Source of the DNA: Tenebrio molitor
Lineage: Eukaryota > Arthropoda > Insecta > Coleoptera > Tenebrionidae
Reading direction: 5' to 3'
DNA: 64,000 bases
Assembly: GCF_963966145.1 (NCBI RefSeq)
Contig: NC_091056.1
Span: forward strand, 434,001 to 498,000
Position numbers and translations under genes: made by a program. This document shows, one piece after another, positions 23,607 to 34,884 of this stretch (the stretch's first letter is position 1; each line of letters opens with the position of its first letter). The notes beneath the pieces were generated by a model that worked only from the letters and a program-made list of their open reading frames with translations, was not told the DNA's origin and made no database searches.

Positions 23607-23815
23607 TTTTAAAGGCCCACGAGTGTGAAAAAAGGCCCAATTTACACACGAATGAGTTGAATACAACGTTTTTTGTTCGACGAGCCCCTTAAAGGCTCCA
23701 AATCGCTTTAAATCTTTAAAATTAGCTTGACGTTTCGTTTTGACAAGTTGTGACATTTATCAAAATCCGTTCACACAGGAGAAAATTCTAAAATTCTGAC
23801 AGTGTTGAACAAAAA
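23607..23815. repeat. Dispersed repeat (copy 2 of the 2201-2475 unit)
   Basis: GCGTTTTAAAGGCCCAC matches the reverse complement of the left arm at 2202-2250, and the following ~180 bases match 2290-2475 directly. The interval between the two arms of copy 1 is missing here. The stretch before it, 23227-23606, shows nothing further. Confidence 0.7.
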
Positions 23816-24187
23816 AAACTTTTTATAATTTGATGGAACGAAATAAATTAAATGAGTTATGAGTATTAAAAATAAATTGGACCTTTTTTGGGAGGTCATT
23901 CCAGTCGTCAAAAAAACTCTATTTGTAATAAATTTTTGATATGTTCTCTGGCATTTTTCACATTTTACGCCTATATTGCTAAAGCAAATATTTATTACGG
24001 ATATAAAACATAATCCTGTAGATACAAAATTGTTAGAACTTAATTTGCTATCAGCAAATAATTTTCTAACATGATGAGTTTCATCCCTAAATTGTGGAAT
24101 AAAGTCCTCCTTGTTCAAGCTTTCTTTTTCTGTTGTCGCTACGTATTGTTTACTATCGTCTATTTCCATCTGATAGTCAATTATCAT
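23771..24187 (-). other. Unrecognised 138-codon frame
   Basis: Open minus frame with an acidic start (MIIDYQMEIDDSKQYV) and a CEKCQRTYQKF pair. Its last part overlaps the dispersed repeat, so the end is accidental. It follows the pogo-like remnant and may be part of the same element. No family assigned. Confidence 0.25.
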
Positions 24188-24189
24188 TA

Positions 24190-25010
24190 TTATGTGGTTG
24201 CTTGGTCTTGTGCCCGTCGACGTAAAGAGTAATGGGAGACTGGATATTTCTCTTCTTCAAGTCAGGGTAAAGTATATTTGAAATGTATTCTTTGAATATT
24301 TCACTTTTCATTCTCCCGTTGTCACTTGCTGCTACACCTCATTCTGTTGGGACGGATTCTACTCTAGTGGCGGGAAGTCTTTTGTATGGATATATCAGCA
24401 TTGGTGGTGTTAAAATCCCCTCCGCTGAAAAAGTGAACATTACAATAATGTTCGCTTTTGCAACAGCTATATCCTATTTCATACACATTTTTGGTTCCTT
24501 TGGTAGCTACGACCTTATTCAATTTGGGACACATCTCGAAAAAAGTCTCGTCTCCATTAAAATTACGAGTAGGGTCGTTTAATATATCTAGATAATTTTT
24601 TTGTTTAAAATAGTCTCCAATTTGAGTAAACCATTTCTGAATATCGTTTTTAGAAACGCATCCACCAGCATTAGAGACGGCTTCTGCAGTTCTTGGTGTT
24701 AATGTTGGGTGCCTTTTTAGGAAACATTGATAGGATTTGTCCCCAGGCATATTGTTTTTAAAAGAATTAGACCATTATTTAAAAATAATTGAACCGAAGA
24801 TTGTATGTCTTCTTTCCGTCCTGGAAACCTTTTTGTTGACTTTAGTTTATCCAATTAACAAGAATAATTTCCTAATCTGCAGTCAAATAAGTATTAGGGC
24901 CGGGCCTGACCTTTTGAAATTTGTTTCCTAAGCGAAACTGAAGAATTGCTCCGGGTATGCCATATTTACAAGAAACCATTTTTTTCAGAGTAATTTTTTG
25001 AGTATGATGC
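24190..25010 (-). pseudogene. pogo-like transposase (pipsqueak HTH plus DDE_1) remnant
   Basis: The minus strand reads VSCKYGIPGAILQFRLGNKF (pipsqueak-type HTH), RPGPNTYLT, a decayed stretch, then YQCFLKRHPTLTPRTAEAVS, WFTQIGDYFKQKNYLDIL, FNGDETFFEMCPK (first catalytic D kept), TRVESVPTE and LYVDGHKTKQ (second catalytic D). About four frame changes or stops. The part with the third acidic residue is missing after 24190. Confidence 0.7.
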
Positions 25011-25869
25011 GTTCTTATTTGTTTTTGGCATATGAAACAATAAAAAATGTGTAATCATAACAATCAACATAATGCGAATTTACCAATGCTCAATCTAACG
25101 TGAACGGTGTATGACTATTCGAATAACTATTGGAATAATTATTCGAATATTTGAATAATTACGTATTCGAACAAATATCAAGTGACCATTCGAATGCCAA
25201 AATCCAAGGAAGTCCCAGCTTTAGTTTGCGGTATATGCAAAGAATCGACATTTCAGGAACATCTCTCCCTAGAAGCAACTTTTTTCGGTGTTGATAAACA
25301 AACAGTTTCGTATTTGACGACGCACCGAGGGGTATTGGACGGTCAAAGTTGATCAAAAGTCGAAAATTAAAATTTAATTTCATGTAGTTGGACCATGTAA
25401 CCACAAAAAATCCTCTTTTTAAAGATTAAATTTGACCCCTCGTGCCATTTGAAAAAAAATAAGTTAGCCTTGTATCATAAAAAAAAAAATGATGTTAGAA
25501 AATTGAAAAAGATCTCAGATGATAGATTTTAGACACTTCTAACTGTGTGCCAAATTTCAAGGAGCTCTGTTAAACCGTTCTGAAAATATTTAGCTGTATC
25601 CATACTTTTAGCGACCCTGTATATTTAAAAATAATAGGTGTGTTTTGGTGATTTTTTTCCTTTTCGAGTCACTTCTGTATAGAGGTTAATACATGTAAAA
25701 ATTACAAGTGGGCCTTGGAAGGCCTGGGAAATTAGTTTAAAACACTCCACTTTTTGAACATAGGCTATTTATAACTTCCAGTTGCAGTTCTTTGTGTTAA
25801 TGGTAATTAATTAACAATTAATTGTTACTTTTTATACAACAAATAAATAGTTGACGCATAACGCAGTTA
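25011..25869. other. AT-rich stretch with ATTCGAAT-rich patch and a CAGGGTC end
   Basis: 25111-25165 is a simple-sequence-like run of variants of ATTCGAATA. On the minus strand, TA-CAGGGTCGCTAAAAGTATGG starts at 25619 and continues through an AAATGGCACG/AAAAAAAATAAGTTAGCC block at about 25440, so the right-hand end of a CAGGGTG-type element is here. Its other end was not found. Confidence 0.45.
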
Positions 25870-26255
25870 ATTTCAGTTGCATGAATAATAATTTACATGA
25901 TTACCTAAATATACTGGATAAAGTACGTGAAGTAAAACCATTGAATGTTGGGAATTATTGTCATTAATTATTAATCGCGCTAGTTTTTCTCTAAATGTGC
26001 TTTTATATCGCCAAATCTCAAAAATCACACTAACAACGTTCCGAATCGAAATTTTGTCGTTGAACTTGCTCATTTGTATTTGAAATATAGCAATAATTTA
26101 TAGAGATTGCTGTTTTGAGGTCCCAACATTTCTATAAATTGGTTTTTACACCCGCAAATTTCAAAAATCACTGTAAAAACGTTCTGAATCGAAAATTTTA
26201 CCTTTAAAGAGCTCGTATCCATCGACTGAAAGCCGCAAGTTATTATTTGCATGAT
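25870..26255. repeat. Two-copy tandem repeat, ~180 bases
   Basis: The words TCTCAAAAATCAC, AACGTTCCGAATCGAAATTTT at about 26015 recur as TTTCAAAAATCAC, AACGTTCTGAATCGAAAATTTT at about 26158. Both copies give similar minus-strand peptides (ISIRNVVSVIFEI and FSIQNVFTVIFEI), but neither has a known domain. Confidence 0.5.
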
Positions 26256-26349
26256 TTATTGTTCACTTGAATGCGAAAAGTTAAAAAAATCCTGTGTTTT
26301 AATGAGTGATATTATGTACATGTCAAGACAGGCGGAATTTTGAAAACAC

Positions 26350-27072
26350 CAACTGAAAGCTGCGCGCTGCCTCCGCGAGGCGGTGCGGCAGTCGTCAGAA
26401 AACTATATCGGGCAACCGTATACCCAGAAGTGTTTTGTGGTAGGCCTAAAATGTAGCCAAATAAAAGTAAGCGTGACCGCACGACGCATGTGCCGTGGCC
26501 TGCATAGACAACGTTGGACAACCGACAGCGTTGTGGGGTGGTTAATGGCGGTTGTGGTGATTAGAGATATTTGCTTTAGAATGGTTAGGTTAAAGCGAAA
26601 GGTTTTAAAATTCGGTACGAGATGTGTTTCACTAATAAAAATCGATAACGAGCCCAAAGAGGATTTCGAGATAGAATCAATTCGTGATTTTTTACTTCTT
26701 CATCATGAAGACGCAAGAAATTGCTGGTTTTTTGCTTCTTCGTCATGAAGTCGCAAGAAAGAGCCGATTTTTTTATAAATTAAACGTGATTCGACCGATC
26801 AATGACCAAGTGGGAAGTGTGGTAATTTTTCATGTGCAAGTAACTATTCAATAGTGCTGAAGTGTAGATCGGATTTGGATCAGAAGATACCAAAAGGAAG
26901 TTTCTGGAGCAGGCATTTTTGCATCGGTAAGAAAATGTACTGATTTATGGAACGATTTTTTACATTAAGTTGTACATCTTTTTCAACATTTAATTTTTTG
27001 AAAATGTTATGAATGAAATCAATGGGTGTTAGATACGCATATATAAGTTTCATTGTTGCATTTCCCTTCCAG
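26350..27072 (+). repeat. Dispersed 5'UTR-like unit with splice donor (copy 2)
   Basis: Second copy of the 4480-5060 unit, with the same ACGCATGTGC, TTAGGTTAAAGCGAAAG, AAAAATCGATAACGAGC and TTTCTGGAGCAGGCATTTTT series and the same CATCG|GTAAG donor (GT at 26927). A CTTCCAG acceptor-like site follows at 27071-27072. Identity is lower in the 60-130 bases before ACGCATGTGC. The stretch after it up to 27287 has no feature. Confidence 0.6.
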
Positions 27073-27287
27073 GTGTTGGTTGGTCGAAAAAAAATTTTTT
27101 TTTGGGTGTTCCATAATATCTGAGCCTTCGGGTTTTTTGGAACAGTTCCAAATTTAACATTAATAAGTTAATAACACAGGAATAAAAACTCCTTGTGTAA
27201 CATTAGACATAATCAGAGAAATAGGTAATGATTTTTTAAAAATAGGTACTGAAAAAGGTAAAATAAATTTGTTAAAAAATACATATA

Positions 27288-28392
27288 CAGGGTGTTTCAG
27301 CTAAGACTTTCGAGCCTAATATCTCGGTTATTTTCCAACGGATTTTTGTGAAATTTAAAATGCAGATATTTTAGACGGTGAGGAGTAAAACCTCATTCAT
27401 GCAATAACCCAAGTCTTAAAAACGTAATTTAAAATGTCGAATCCCTTAAGATTTATATCAAAAAATTTATCATCAATAAAAAATGCTATAAAGAGAAACT
27501 CGTCCTTGAAAGACGTCTGCTTTGCAAGAAAAAAGAAAAAAACTGTGTCAAATGTGGCTGCAGATGCAAAAACGTAGACGCGTATGAAACAAATGCGCAA
27601 TATCGCCGAATTTTGGTAACCCCTCTTCGCACAAACGCATTGACATATTTGAGGTTTATCTTTCTAACCTTACAAATATTTACAAAGTTAAAGACGTAAT
27701 TTATTATACTGGATGCTTTAATTCTTCCATAAAGGACTAAAACACGATTGGGATATTTTAGCAAGGTAATTTAGTTCACGTACGCTTCCTGTGTCTTCAA
27801 ATAAATTGACGACTGTCTTAAATTTTGTAAAGTCTCCGTTTGGATAGTGTTCTACGAGAAAATGAACTGTATCGTTGAAATTCTTACGACACTTTCCATA
27901 GGCAAAAATTGTTTCCTTCTTCAACAATATTGAAAATTCTGCCATTGTAGTCTATTTTTAGAGTAGTTTCAATCAATTTACACAATCTGACATTTCCAAT
28001 AAAACGCGCTCAATTTTGACAGATTTTAAGGGGTGTACAAAATGTTGCTTGGCAACTTTTCATCAATTGTTTCAAAAGGTAACTGCTTAAATACCTTCAA
28101 AATTTAGATTAAATTTTTAACAACAAAATCTAATCTTTTCGTTGAATCAGACAAGTGATTTAGTAAATTGTTTGTGTAGACACCTATTTTTTAATGTTTA
28201 ACATACTAATAATAATTGCGCTTAATTCTCAATAAAGGAAACTAGTGTTAAAATTACATTTTTTAACTTGAGGTAATTCTATTATTACTAATTGAACCTT
28301 CACCGTCTAAAATATCTGCATTTTAAATTTAATAAAGATCCGTTGGCAAATAACCGAGATATTAGGCTCGAAAGTCTTAGCTGAGACACCTG
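27288..28392. mobile_element. 1.1-kb CAGGGTG element with ~110-bp terminal inverted repeats
   Basis: The left end CAGGGTGTTTCAGCTAAGAC and the right end (reversed) CAGGTGTCTCAGCTAAGAC are matched over about 110 bases, including TTCGAGCCTAATATCTCGGT and TGCAGATATTTTAGACGGTG. TA lies outside both. The only coding trace is the DUF4817 N-terminus listed next; the DDE domain is lost, so it is non-autonomous. Confidence 0.85.
27718..27945 (-). pseudogene. DUF4817 helix-turn-helix fragment inside the CAGGGTG element
   Basis: MAEFSILLKKETIFAYGKCR, ALVEHYP-like VHFLVEHYPNGDF and LFEDTGSVRELNY match the DUF4817 N-terminal HTH (about residues 1-65). The frame then shifts and dies. It ties CAGGGTG-ended elements to DUF4817 Tc1/mariner transposases. 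Confidence 0.6.
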
Positions 28393-28495
28393 TATATATT
28401 TTTTATAATTAGATTTGTAACAATACTATTACCTAAATAACAAAACCTAAAAATTGCACTGAGAATAATAATAAGATTAATAAATAAGCAAGGTT

Positions 28496-28895
28496 TTAAT
28501 GGTTATTTGCATGACAGACAAAGAACTGCTGCAAGTTTTCATAAGTGAAGCTAGTGCGTTTGTCAGCCAATACATTCTTAAACCATGAGAATGTGCGTTC
28601 GACGTCACAAGACGTCACAGGTGAGTACTTGTAGATGGACCAGTCTCCAACATTCATTTGTTTTTCAGGCTGACTTCCTGTCAACAATCTATTAATGTCC
28701 ATGAAAGTTTCATATGCTGGATTTTTATTTAATGTAGCTTTCAGTTTTTGTAAAGCTAACTTCGCTACTTCACTGCCAGCTTGCTCCAACGATATTTTTA
28801 CATTTTCAACAATTTGTAAAAATTCTGTCAGTAGCACGTTTCTAGTTTCTAATTTTGTAATGCTTTCAATTAATATTTTAAAGTTTGCCTTTATA
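28496..28895 (-). pseudogene. hAT transposase C-terminal fragment
   Basis: Reads SLEQAGSEVAKLALQKLK, AYETFMDINRLLTG, IYKYSPVTSCDVERTFSWFK and NVLADKRTSFTYENLQQFF, a complete hAT dimerisation domain with the SxDVERxFS core, ending at a natural-looking stop. Coding upstream continues to 28895, where a CAGGGTG element interrupts it. Confidence 0.75.
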
Positions 28896-29350
28896 CAGGG
28901 TGACTGACTAAAAACCTTTGATGCTGTATCTTACTTATTCTTTATCCGATTTGAATAAATGACACATAAAATGAAATAGTTCGAAAAATACTTCATTACT
29001 ATCCTATTCGATATTTTTTTCGAAATCTATTTTTTGACAGACGATAGCCAACTTTTTTCTTCAAATTACACTGTTTATATTTTTTTATTCGTTCTTATAG
29101 AGAATTTTCTTCTGAATATCCAAACATTAAAAGAAAGAACAAAAAATTTATTTTAATTGAAAAAAATCGAGTAATCGAATTTTTAAACAATACAGACTCT
29201 GTTACAGACATTGTCGACATCTTTTAGAACCGCCCATCTTTGCATTCAGTAAAAAATGTGGGAGTATTTCTTGATAGACTTGCACTATCCTTTTTATTAA
29301 CTCTTTTCGGGTACCCGGTGGGGTCAAATAAACAGTGTTTCGAAGGTTTC
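28896..29350 (-). mobile_element. CAGGGTG element remnant with transposase C-terminus
   Basis: Begins TA-CAGGGTGACTGACT at 28896 inside hAT coding. A minus-strand frame at about 29200-29345 reads VYLTPPGTRKELIKRIVQ and a final RCRQCL, matching Tc1/mariner C-termini. A GATAGCCAACTTTTTTC block lies at 29043. No matching right end is seen; 29351-29720 has nothing recognisable. Confidence 0.55.
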
Positions 29351-29721
29351 GAATGAATCATGATACAATAACACTGATATGCCAATGCGCATGGAGAGGT
29401 GGAGAGATGACGTCAGTCACGATGCAAAATAGCCGTCTTCCCAATCGCTTAATCCTTATTAAACTCTATTTATCATAATACAGGCAATTCAACTAACATT
29501 TTTTTGTATTTAAAACTTGCAGTACTTAAAAAATATATTCTAATCTACTTTAAGCAATGTAAAACGGACTGGGACCCGCAGAAGAAAAAAACATACTTTA
29601 GATATAGATGAGCATTTAAAATATTATTTTCTTTTGTAGTTTGTGAGTTTAGAAATTTTTTTCTCCAATTTACTTTGGCAGTTGGAAAAACTTATTTTTC
29701 GGTTAATATCCCGCAGTCTGC

Positions 29722-31132
29722 TTAAACAAAGATAACTTCGTGTGGAATCGTTGTTGTTTCCAACTTCAGCATGGTGTTATTAACTAATTTATTAAAAATG
29801 AATTTTTCATGCGAAAGTGATGAACCATGCATTTCAGAAAATGTCTCATCCATAACAGTTGCCACTCTAATTAATTCGTCGCATGAATATATCAGACCTC
29901 CACTTGACAAAGAGCTAATCCAATCTTGAGCTGCAGGGTTAACTTGAAGTTTTTTTGTTGCAATCCCCAAATGGGGATATTTCCCACGAAATCGGTGAGC
30001 CACATAGCCTGCTATGCACTTTAGTGCTTCAAAATTTGTCTTTTCCATAAATTCAAACTTTTTAAAATTATCCAAATCTTTATTTTCAGCATCTGATATG
30101 TTTATTTCCGGATATTCGGGTTCCACAAATGTATAAGGATTAAAACTTTCTTCTTCATTCGCTTCTTCAGCCGTATCCACCAAGTTATCAAACATGGCAT
30201 GACTTAGGCAAGGAGTGGCTACTTGATGTTCCATGTTGTCGTCGACATTATCGCTCGTAGTAGCACCCTCCAAAGGTTTCAGCAAATTAGGCTTTAAAGT
30301 TCCTTCAGTGTTTTTATTTTGCATAAACACTGCTTCAGAATGAGCAGAAGGATGCTCGTTTGTACCGGCCATGCCACGTATATATAAAAAAAAAAAATTC
30401 CAAGACGTTCTGATTCAGCCTCGTGGTTATGATGTATTCAATACCATATTGAGCATGTAGGTAATTGTAAAGCTCGATTAATGACCGGTACCGGTTGGAC
30501 AGTAGTATTACCTTTTAAAAAGGAACAAAGTTTTTATGACGATCAACGCTCATGGAACCAACTACTTCGCTTACTCTACGCAAGAGATTTGTTTGTTTCT
30601 CCATGTTGGTACCGAATGCATTTTTTCCCGAATTATTGCCAGCAAATTTGTTAGTGGAATTGAATACATCAAACCAGTCAGTAAATAGTCCGATAACCTC
30701 ACTAACTTTACTCCAGTTAGAAGGTGTAGGAAGAAACCCCTGTTTTCCACAATACTCAATGGCCTTTGAAACCGAATTGGAAAAGATGTGGGCAGCCAGT
30801 TTCACTTTTTGGCGCTGTGGTCCTTTAACATCCAAATGGTATCTTGTCAACGTTTGGGCAAATGTTAATTCGGATATCGAACATTTTAGTAAACTTTCAA
30901 TACATGCGGTGTCAATTTTGTCGCCATCTATGTTAAAACCGTTGTCAATTAAGTGGTTGCGAAGGAGTTTTAACAAATGCGGACCATCAGCAAAAACACA
31001 TTTTTTTAAAGTTTCGTTGCATGGATGGGAAAAGAAACATGGCTTGTTATGACCCACATTCAGTTGTGACCATACAAGCACATTTCCAGTGCCCATGTCA
31101 CTCACGAGAGCAACGACAGAGGCTGCTTCCAA
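29722..31132 (-). pseudogene. P-element-type transposase, central and C-terminal parts
   Basis: The first frame (31132-30515) reads VALVSDMGTGNVLVWSQLNV, FADGPHLLKLLRNHLIDNGF, VKLAAHIFSNSVSKAIEYC and WFDVFNSTNKFAG, matching the catalytic and GTP-binding-insertion region of P/THAP9 transposases. The second (30372-29722) has an acidic linker and FEALKCIAGYVAHRFRGKYP, the C-terminal helical region. Between them ~140 bases are disrupted. The N-terminal THAP finger and the first part of the catalytic domain are missing; coding breaks at about 31135. It is a different copy from the fragment at 12905. Confidence 0.8.
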
Positions 31133-31228
31133 TTACCTATTAGTCGTCTGATCATTACCGTTTGACATGCTTTGTAAGGGCCTATTTTTTGTTGATATTT
31201 TTTATCAATATCAACTCTGTTCGAAATA

Positions 31229-31960
31229 CAGTGTGAACATAAAGTTTGGAACAAAACTCATAGTAGCGTTATGTGATGTTTTTTGGAAAATCGCTCGGAT
31301 AGGTCGATTTTATTAAATTTAATGACGTCATTGGTTTTTGCGCAATGACGTCATCACCAATTTTTTTAAATGGCAACCACCACTTTTTTCATCTCTTTCT
31401 GATAGACCTCCTACTACCTAAACGATGAATAAAAAAAATTGGTAACTTACATAACAATTTTTTTTTGAGAAAATGGCAAATTTTATTTTAAACAATTAAT
31501 TTAATTTTTAATGTAAAAATTTTAATTGACCTCAAACAAATACAAACAACCATCTAAGGTTAACAATAAAGTTTAACGCAAATGTTGAAATTATTCCCTG
31601 CCAACCATTTGGCACTTACCGACACTTTGTACACTGCGCTCAATAATGTCAGGGCTTTTCGTTCCATTTTAGAGCGAATTCGTTGCAGTAAATCTTTTAA
31701 ATTGTTTGGTCGATTAAAATAAACCTTCTGTTTTAAATAAACCCATACAAAAAAAAAAAATACATTAAAAATTAAATTAAATTTTTGAAATAAAAATTGC
31801 AATTTTCTCAAAAAAATTGTTATGTAAGGTACCAATTTTTTTCATTCGTCGTTTAGGTTGTATTAGGGTCTATCAAAAAGAGAAGAAAAAAGTGGGGGTT
31901 GTCATTTACAAAAATTGGTGATGACGTCATTGCGCAAAAACCAATGACGTCATTTGGACA
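31229..31960 (-). mobile_element. CAGTGTG-ended Tc1/mariner derivative with long inverted arms (copy 2)
   Basis: Left end TA-CAGTGTGAACATAAAG. The inner arms are near-perfect inverted copies: ATGACGTCATTGGTTTTTGC and onward at 31320-31520, mirrored at 31765-31955. Between them a minus-strand transposase C-terminus (31835-31560) reads VYFNRPNNLKDLLQRIRSKM and NICVKLY before a stop, a relative of the 11.5-kb copy but clearly diverged. The right outer end is lost. Confidence 0.75.
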
Positions 31961-32002
31961 TTCACAGTCGGCAAAGCGTCCGATTTCAGATTCCTGGTAT
32001 TG

Positions 32003-32545
32003 TGCTTGTATCTTCCTAAGGAATTCTGACTTAAGTCATAAATAAACCGAACCAAAACCCTACTTAAAGAAATTTACTGTGATATTGTACCTGTCAATCA
32101 CTAGGCGGTCTCGGAGAAAAGAATTACCTGGGGTAGTATAGTGCTTATAACTTCCTAAGGAATTCTGACTTAAGCCCTAAATAAACCGAACAAGACCCTA
32201 GGTAAAGAAATTCATTGTCATATTGTGCCTGTCAATCACTAGACGGTCTCCGACAAATATTTTGAGTACTACCCCAGGTAATTTTTTTCTCCGAGACCGC
32301 CTAGTGATTGACAGGTACAATATCACAATAAATTTCTTTAAGTAGGGTCTTTGTTCGGTTTATTTATGACTTAAGCCAAAATTCCTTACGAATTTAAAAA
32401 TACTATACATACTCACAATATTTTTCGGGGACCGTCTAGTGATTGACAGGCACAATATGACAATAAATTTCTTTAAGTAGAGTCTTTATTTTATTTAGTT
32501 TATTTAGGGCTTAAGTCAGAATTCCTTAGGAAGATACAAGCACTA
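32003..32545. repeat. Four ~135-base units in A-B-A'-B' inverted arrangement
   Basis: Each unit carries CTTCCTAAGGAATTCTGACT, TAAATAAACCGAAC, AAAGAAATT, GTGCCTGTCAATCACTAG and GGTCTCGG-type words. Units at 32003 and 32144 read forward and those at about 32285 and 32411 reverse. Sub-variants (TCATAAATAAAC and AGGCGG against CCCTAAATAAAC and AGACGG) pair unit 1 with 3 and unit 2 with 4. Outermost ends (CTTGTATCTTCC and GGAAGATACAAG) also pair. Confidence 0.85.
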
Positions 32546-32871
32546 TATTTTTGGGATTGTATCCCAATAATCTGTGTTTCAAAGATGTTTCACAGTTCAG
32601 TCCGGCTCAAAATTAGCCGAACAAATGCAAGCTACAATTTTCGTTAGTTAATTAATTAAAAAATGAAACCTGGGTACAACAGAACACAGCTTGTACGTGA
32701 TCATTAGCGATTAGCAACGTTAATTTTTACTAAAATTAATAATAATAATCATTCGTAAATACAGTAGGATGTCAATTATCCGGAATAATGTGGGTCGGAG
32801 TTATTCCAGACAGTGGCGACTCGTGACTTTCGGACTTGGCAGTGCTGCAGAGCTCAAGTCCACGTACATAT

Positions 32872-33332
32872 AGGTGTAACAGAAAAAAGTGCATTTATTT
32901 TAACTGGTAATAGTACTCATCAATTACAACAACTTTTCTAAATAAAGTTTCTTGGAATGTGCAAAATTAAATTGCCATTTGTTCCCCCTTTATTTTGACG
33001 TGCCATTCACGTTGAATATAATTTTTTAAATCTCAAACTTTTTTAAACAGAAACCGTAAAAACTGAATGTTTTTATTCCCTTCGTATTGCATTTGATGAA
33101 TAAAATGGTTTCACTTTGTTTTTTTATTACTGCTGTTTGTTTTGTTTCTTTATTAAATGTAGTTAGATTAAAATCGTTCCATAGGCGGGTAACCAAATCT
33201 TTAGTAAATTTAGATTAATTTTTGAAACCCTTCAGAATTAGTTTTCGAAAAAAAAAAATATCTAGAAAAGTTGTTGTAGTAGATGAGTCCTATTACCAGT
33301 TAAAATAAATGCACTTTTCTTTGTTACGCCCG
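32872..33332. mobile_element. 460-bp MITE with ~75-bp terminal inverted repeats
   Basis: The left end GGTGTAACAGAAAAAAGTGC and the right end (reversed) GGGCGTAACAAAGAAAAGTG continue into ATTTATTTTAACTGGTAATA and ACAACAACTTTTCTA on both sides. No coding inside. The flanking 32546-32871 has no feature. Confidence 0.8.
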
Positions 33333-33673
33333 ATATAATAATCAATAAAATAAAACGAAAGTTTTGATATTGAAATATAATATTCATTTTTATTACCTAT
33401 TTAATGTTAAAAAACAATCCACTGAAAATTAGGAACCGGCGGGCACGTGACGTAAAATTAGGGTTGCCAGGTCTTTGAAGCTGAGCAATAGAAGATTGTA
33501 TAAAAAAATATAGGAGAATATACGAGAAAACGAAAACAGGGAATACTTCTTATAATTTTAATTAAAACAAAACAAAAATATAATTCTTGAATAAAATCAA
33601 ATATTCAATTAAAAAACAATATAAGTAACTAAAAATAAATACATAATATAATAAAAGCAAAGCCTTAGTATTT

Positions 33674-34805
33674 ACCATTTGCAGCCGCTTGGTTTAACAA
33701 GCATCTATAGTTTTTTATGTAATCATAAAAGTCCTTACATGAACGATTAAAATTTAAGGTAATAAGCTTAATAAGCAAATCCGCTTTAATTGATTCTAAA
33801 CTACATTTATTTCTTGTTGAAAACCATTTATTATTCATAATGGAGAAAAATCTCTCAACATATGCAGCAACATATGCATGCTAAATACAAATGACATGAT
33901 TTTTATTATGTTTTTTACGATATCGTTTTTAGAAAAAATATTCGTATTTTTTTCTTCCGTTGATAATTTATCGAAATTTGGGTAATTTTGCCTGAATAAG
34001 TCAGTTGTTTTTGTAAACAGAGTTACTTCATCAAATAATCCTTCCATATCTAGCGACATTTTTGAACTGTATGATTTAGGGATTAACGCTACAACACATG
34101 TGAAATCATTATAGCTTGGAATATGATCATTTTCTATTCTAAGTTTATTTAGTGAATATAACCAGCCAGTCTTTTCAAAATTGAACCATTTTGTTAAATA
34201 TTGTAATGCCTGTTGTAAACCATTGAAAATCGTCTTCATTTGTATCGCGCTGTTCTTTTTTAACTAACTACAATTTGGTTTTTACAATAAAACCATAAAA
34301 TCTTTTCCCTTTCCTTTCTATCAATTTGGTTAACAGCATATCCATAACACTAAATACTCGTAAATCGACGCAGGTTGTATTATTTTTTTCGAGTAATTTA
34401 ATGTCTTCAAATAATTTTAAAAAGTTGTTGGTAAACAATTGATAAATTTCAGGAATTAGGTCAGTTTCTGAATTCTCATTGACATAATCGTCCTCTCTTA
34501 AATTTAACATCTAGTTGTAACTTATCAAATGTTTCAATAATTGATCTTTCCATTCCCCATGCAGTTTCATCGGAGTTTTCCTTGAAGTCTATAATTTTGT
34601 TAATAATTCCCATTTTCGGGTTGTAATACTGAACGGTTGTAGGAAAATATTTTTTATTCTTAAAATTTGAAGCATCGGTTTGAATTCCAAAAAAAATCAC
34701 ATCATTAGTAGATGGTTTTAATTCATGTAAAGTTTCATTTAATGCATGTGGTCCTAATACTTTTTTCATGCCGCCGGCCGTTATCGACCGTTTTGCATGA
34801 TTCAA
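33674..34805 (-). pseudogene. hAT-like transposase
   Basis: Four frames, joined by shifts near 34490, 34255 and 33840, make one protein of roughly 370 residues. It has IQTDASNFKNKKYFPTTVQ and YYNPKMGIINKIIDFKENSD (first catalytic region), a middle helical part, and a C-terminal dimerisation domain YVERFFSIMNNKWFSTRNKC ending at a stop near 33674. It resembles ZBED/SCAND3-like hAT transposases. The N-terminal zinc finger is not seen. A possible 3' terminus, TAGGGTTGCCAGGT, lies near 33462. Confidence 0.75.
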
Positions 34806-34884
34806 AATCCGCCGGGAACGTTAAATTCCCGGCCTAGTACTTATAAAAGTGACCTTGACTAGAGAATGGGCAGGCAGCATTAAA

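Noticed and set aside
30552..31052. 166-codon plus-strand frame
   Set aside because: Mirror of the P-element transposase, which is recognised on the minus strand.
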